Source: Actinomycetota bacterium
Lineage (GTDB): Bacteria; Actinomycetota; Actinomycetes; S36-B12; UBA10799
Reading direction: 5' to 3'
NCBI GenBank assembly: GCA_030837445.1
Contig: JAUPKM010000536.1
Location: forward strand, 1-6,821
DNA: 6,821 bases
The position numbers and the translations under genes are program-made. The notes under the pieces were generated by a model. The model worked only from the letters and a program-made list of their open reading frames with translations, made no database searches and had not been told where the DNA came from. Each line of letters starts with the position of its first letter. Within the stretch, counting starts at the first letter, position 1. This document shows positions 6,313 through 6,821 of the stretch, piece after piece.

Positions 6313-6821
6313 TCAGCGCAGCACTGCGGTATTGATCTTGCCGTTGTGCCGCACCGTGATTGCGGCACCGAGGGGCTCGGCCTCGCTGAGCAGGCCGACC
6401 AGGTCGGGGTCTTCGCTGAGCGCCAGGAACCGGCTGCCGTCGGCGTCCCGGCGGCCGACGATGATCCCGGTCCGCACCGGCCAGTCGTAGCGCACGGTGT
6501 AGGTCTCGATCGTCGCCGCGCCATCGGCCCGGTGGGCGATCGGGGTCGTCGGCCGGCCCGCCACCTGCGCGCGCAGTTCGGCGCTGTCACCGTCCGCCCA
6601 GTCGGCCGCCTGGGTGGAGTAGACCCCCACCGAGTACTTGCTCATGATGCCGCCGTTGGCGGCGACCAGTCCGAACGAACCGGGGGCCGCCCGCATCGCG
6701 TGCACGGTCTCGGCGATGGCGTGCAGCGAATAGCTGTTGCCGGGGCCGCCGAAGTAGGGCAGCCCACCGGTGAGCGTCAGCCCGCGGGGGTCGTCGGTGG
6801 CCAGGCCGGTTCCGTCGCAGA
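6313..6821 (-). CDS. Thiolase-like / acetyl-CoA acetyltransferase family protein with extra C-terminal domain (3' part)
   Basis: The frame is open from the window edge to a TGA at 6313-6315, giving 168 C-terminal residues; the start lies outside. The first part carries the SCP2-thiolase-like signature TGGLPYFGGPGNSYSLHAIAE (visible residues 17-37). A second block follows, GLVAANGGIMSKYSVGVYST (50-69). About 95 further residues, with predicted beta strands such as IETYTVRYD and RTGIIVGRRDADGSRFLAL, resemble the additional C-terminal domain of mycobacterial thiolase-like protein type 1 (TLP1). In standard thiolases these two regions hold the GHP histidine and the CxG cysteine. Here they read GGP and ANG, so ordinary thiolytic activity is doubtful for this end of the site. 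The first catalytic cysteine is not visible. It may act on acyl-CoA in lipid or sterol metabolism, or bind CoA without classical catalysis. It is convergent with the oxidoreductase gene. Confidence 0.85.
   Translation of the reverse strand, partial: CDGTGLATDDPRGLTLTGGLPYFGGPGNSYSLHAIAETVHAMRAAPGSFGLVAANGGIMSKYSVGVYSTQAADWADGDSAELRAQVAGRPTTPIAHRADGAATIETYTVRYDWPVRTGIIVGRRDADGSRFLALSEDPDLVGLLSEAEPLGAAITVRHNGKINTAVLR

Noticed and set aside
1..6821. Mobile elements, CRISPR arrays, tRNA or rRNA genes, defence or biosynthetic clusters
   Set aside because: No transposase, integrase, regularly spaced repeat, cloverleaf or rRNA-like segment was seen on either strand. The window is packed with conserved core genes.

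Overview
This is a very GC-rich chromosomal window with the gene order and protein sequences of a mycobacterium. The central block, read right to left, is a DUF5336 / 34 kDa antigen homologue, a PerM-like membrane protein, purN and purH. It corresponds to what I recall as Rv0954-Rv0957 of M. tuberculosis. The divergent F420-type oxidoreductase corresponds to Rv0953c; both are 282 residues long by my recollection. The two outer neighbours differ from what I remember for M. tuberculosis, where sucCD lie beyond Rv0953c, so a non-tuberculous or environmental mycobacterium (Mycolicibacterium-like) is the most likely source. These synteny statements come from memory, not from a search.

Layout. Bases 1-666 (+) hold the 3' part of an unrecognised, probably beta-rich protein. 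It converges on purH with 23 bp between the stop codons. Bases 690-5289 are one tightly packed minus-strand operon, transcribed as DUF5336 gene, perM, purN, purH. The gaps are about 55 bp, then 10 bp, then a 4-bp ATGA overlap. Bases 5290-5445 are a divergent intergenic region of 156 bp. It carries the operon's Shine-Dalgarno and probable promoter on one strand. On the other strand is a leaderless-looking promoter with a perfect 7+2+7 palindrome that fits the published KstR operator pattern. Bases 5446-6294 (+) encode the LLM-class oxidoreductase. Bases 6313-6821 (-) hold the 3' part of a thiolase-like protein with an extra C-terminal domain.

How the genes work together. The minus-strand operon joins two envelope/division membrane proteins (DUF5336 and PerM) to two enzymes of de novo purine synthesis: PurN for the first formyl transfer, and bifunctional PurH for the last two steps to IMP. 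Both purine enzymes have all the catalytic residues I checked. The right-hand pair, oxidoreductase and thiolase-like protein, is separate. The KstR-like operator suggests a link of the oxidoreductase to sterol or lipid catabolism, which is an inference.

I see no mobile element, CRISPR array, tRNA, rRNA or phage gene. The window is mostly conserved core genome. The points most worth a second look are the operator/leaderless promoter, the loss of standard thiolase catalytic residues in the right-hand gene, and the unrecognised left-hand gene.
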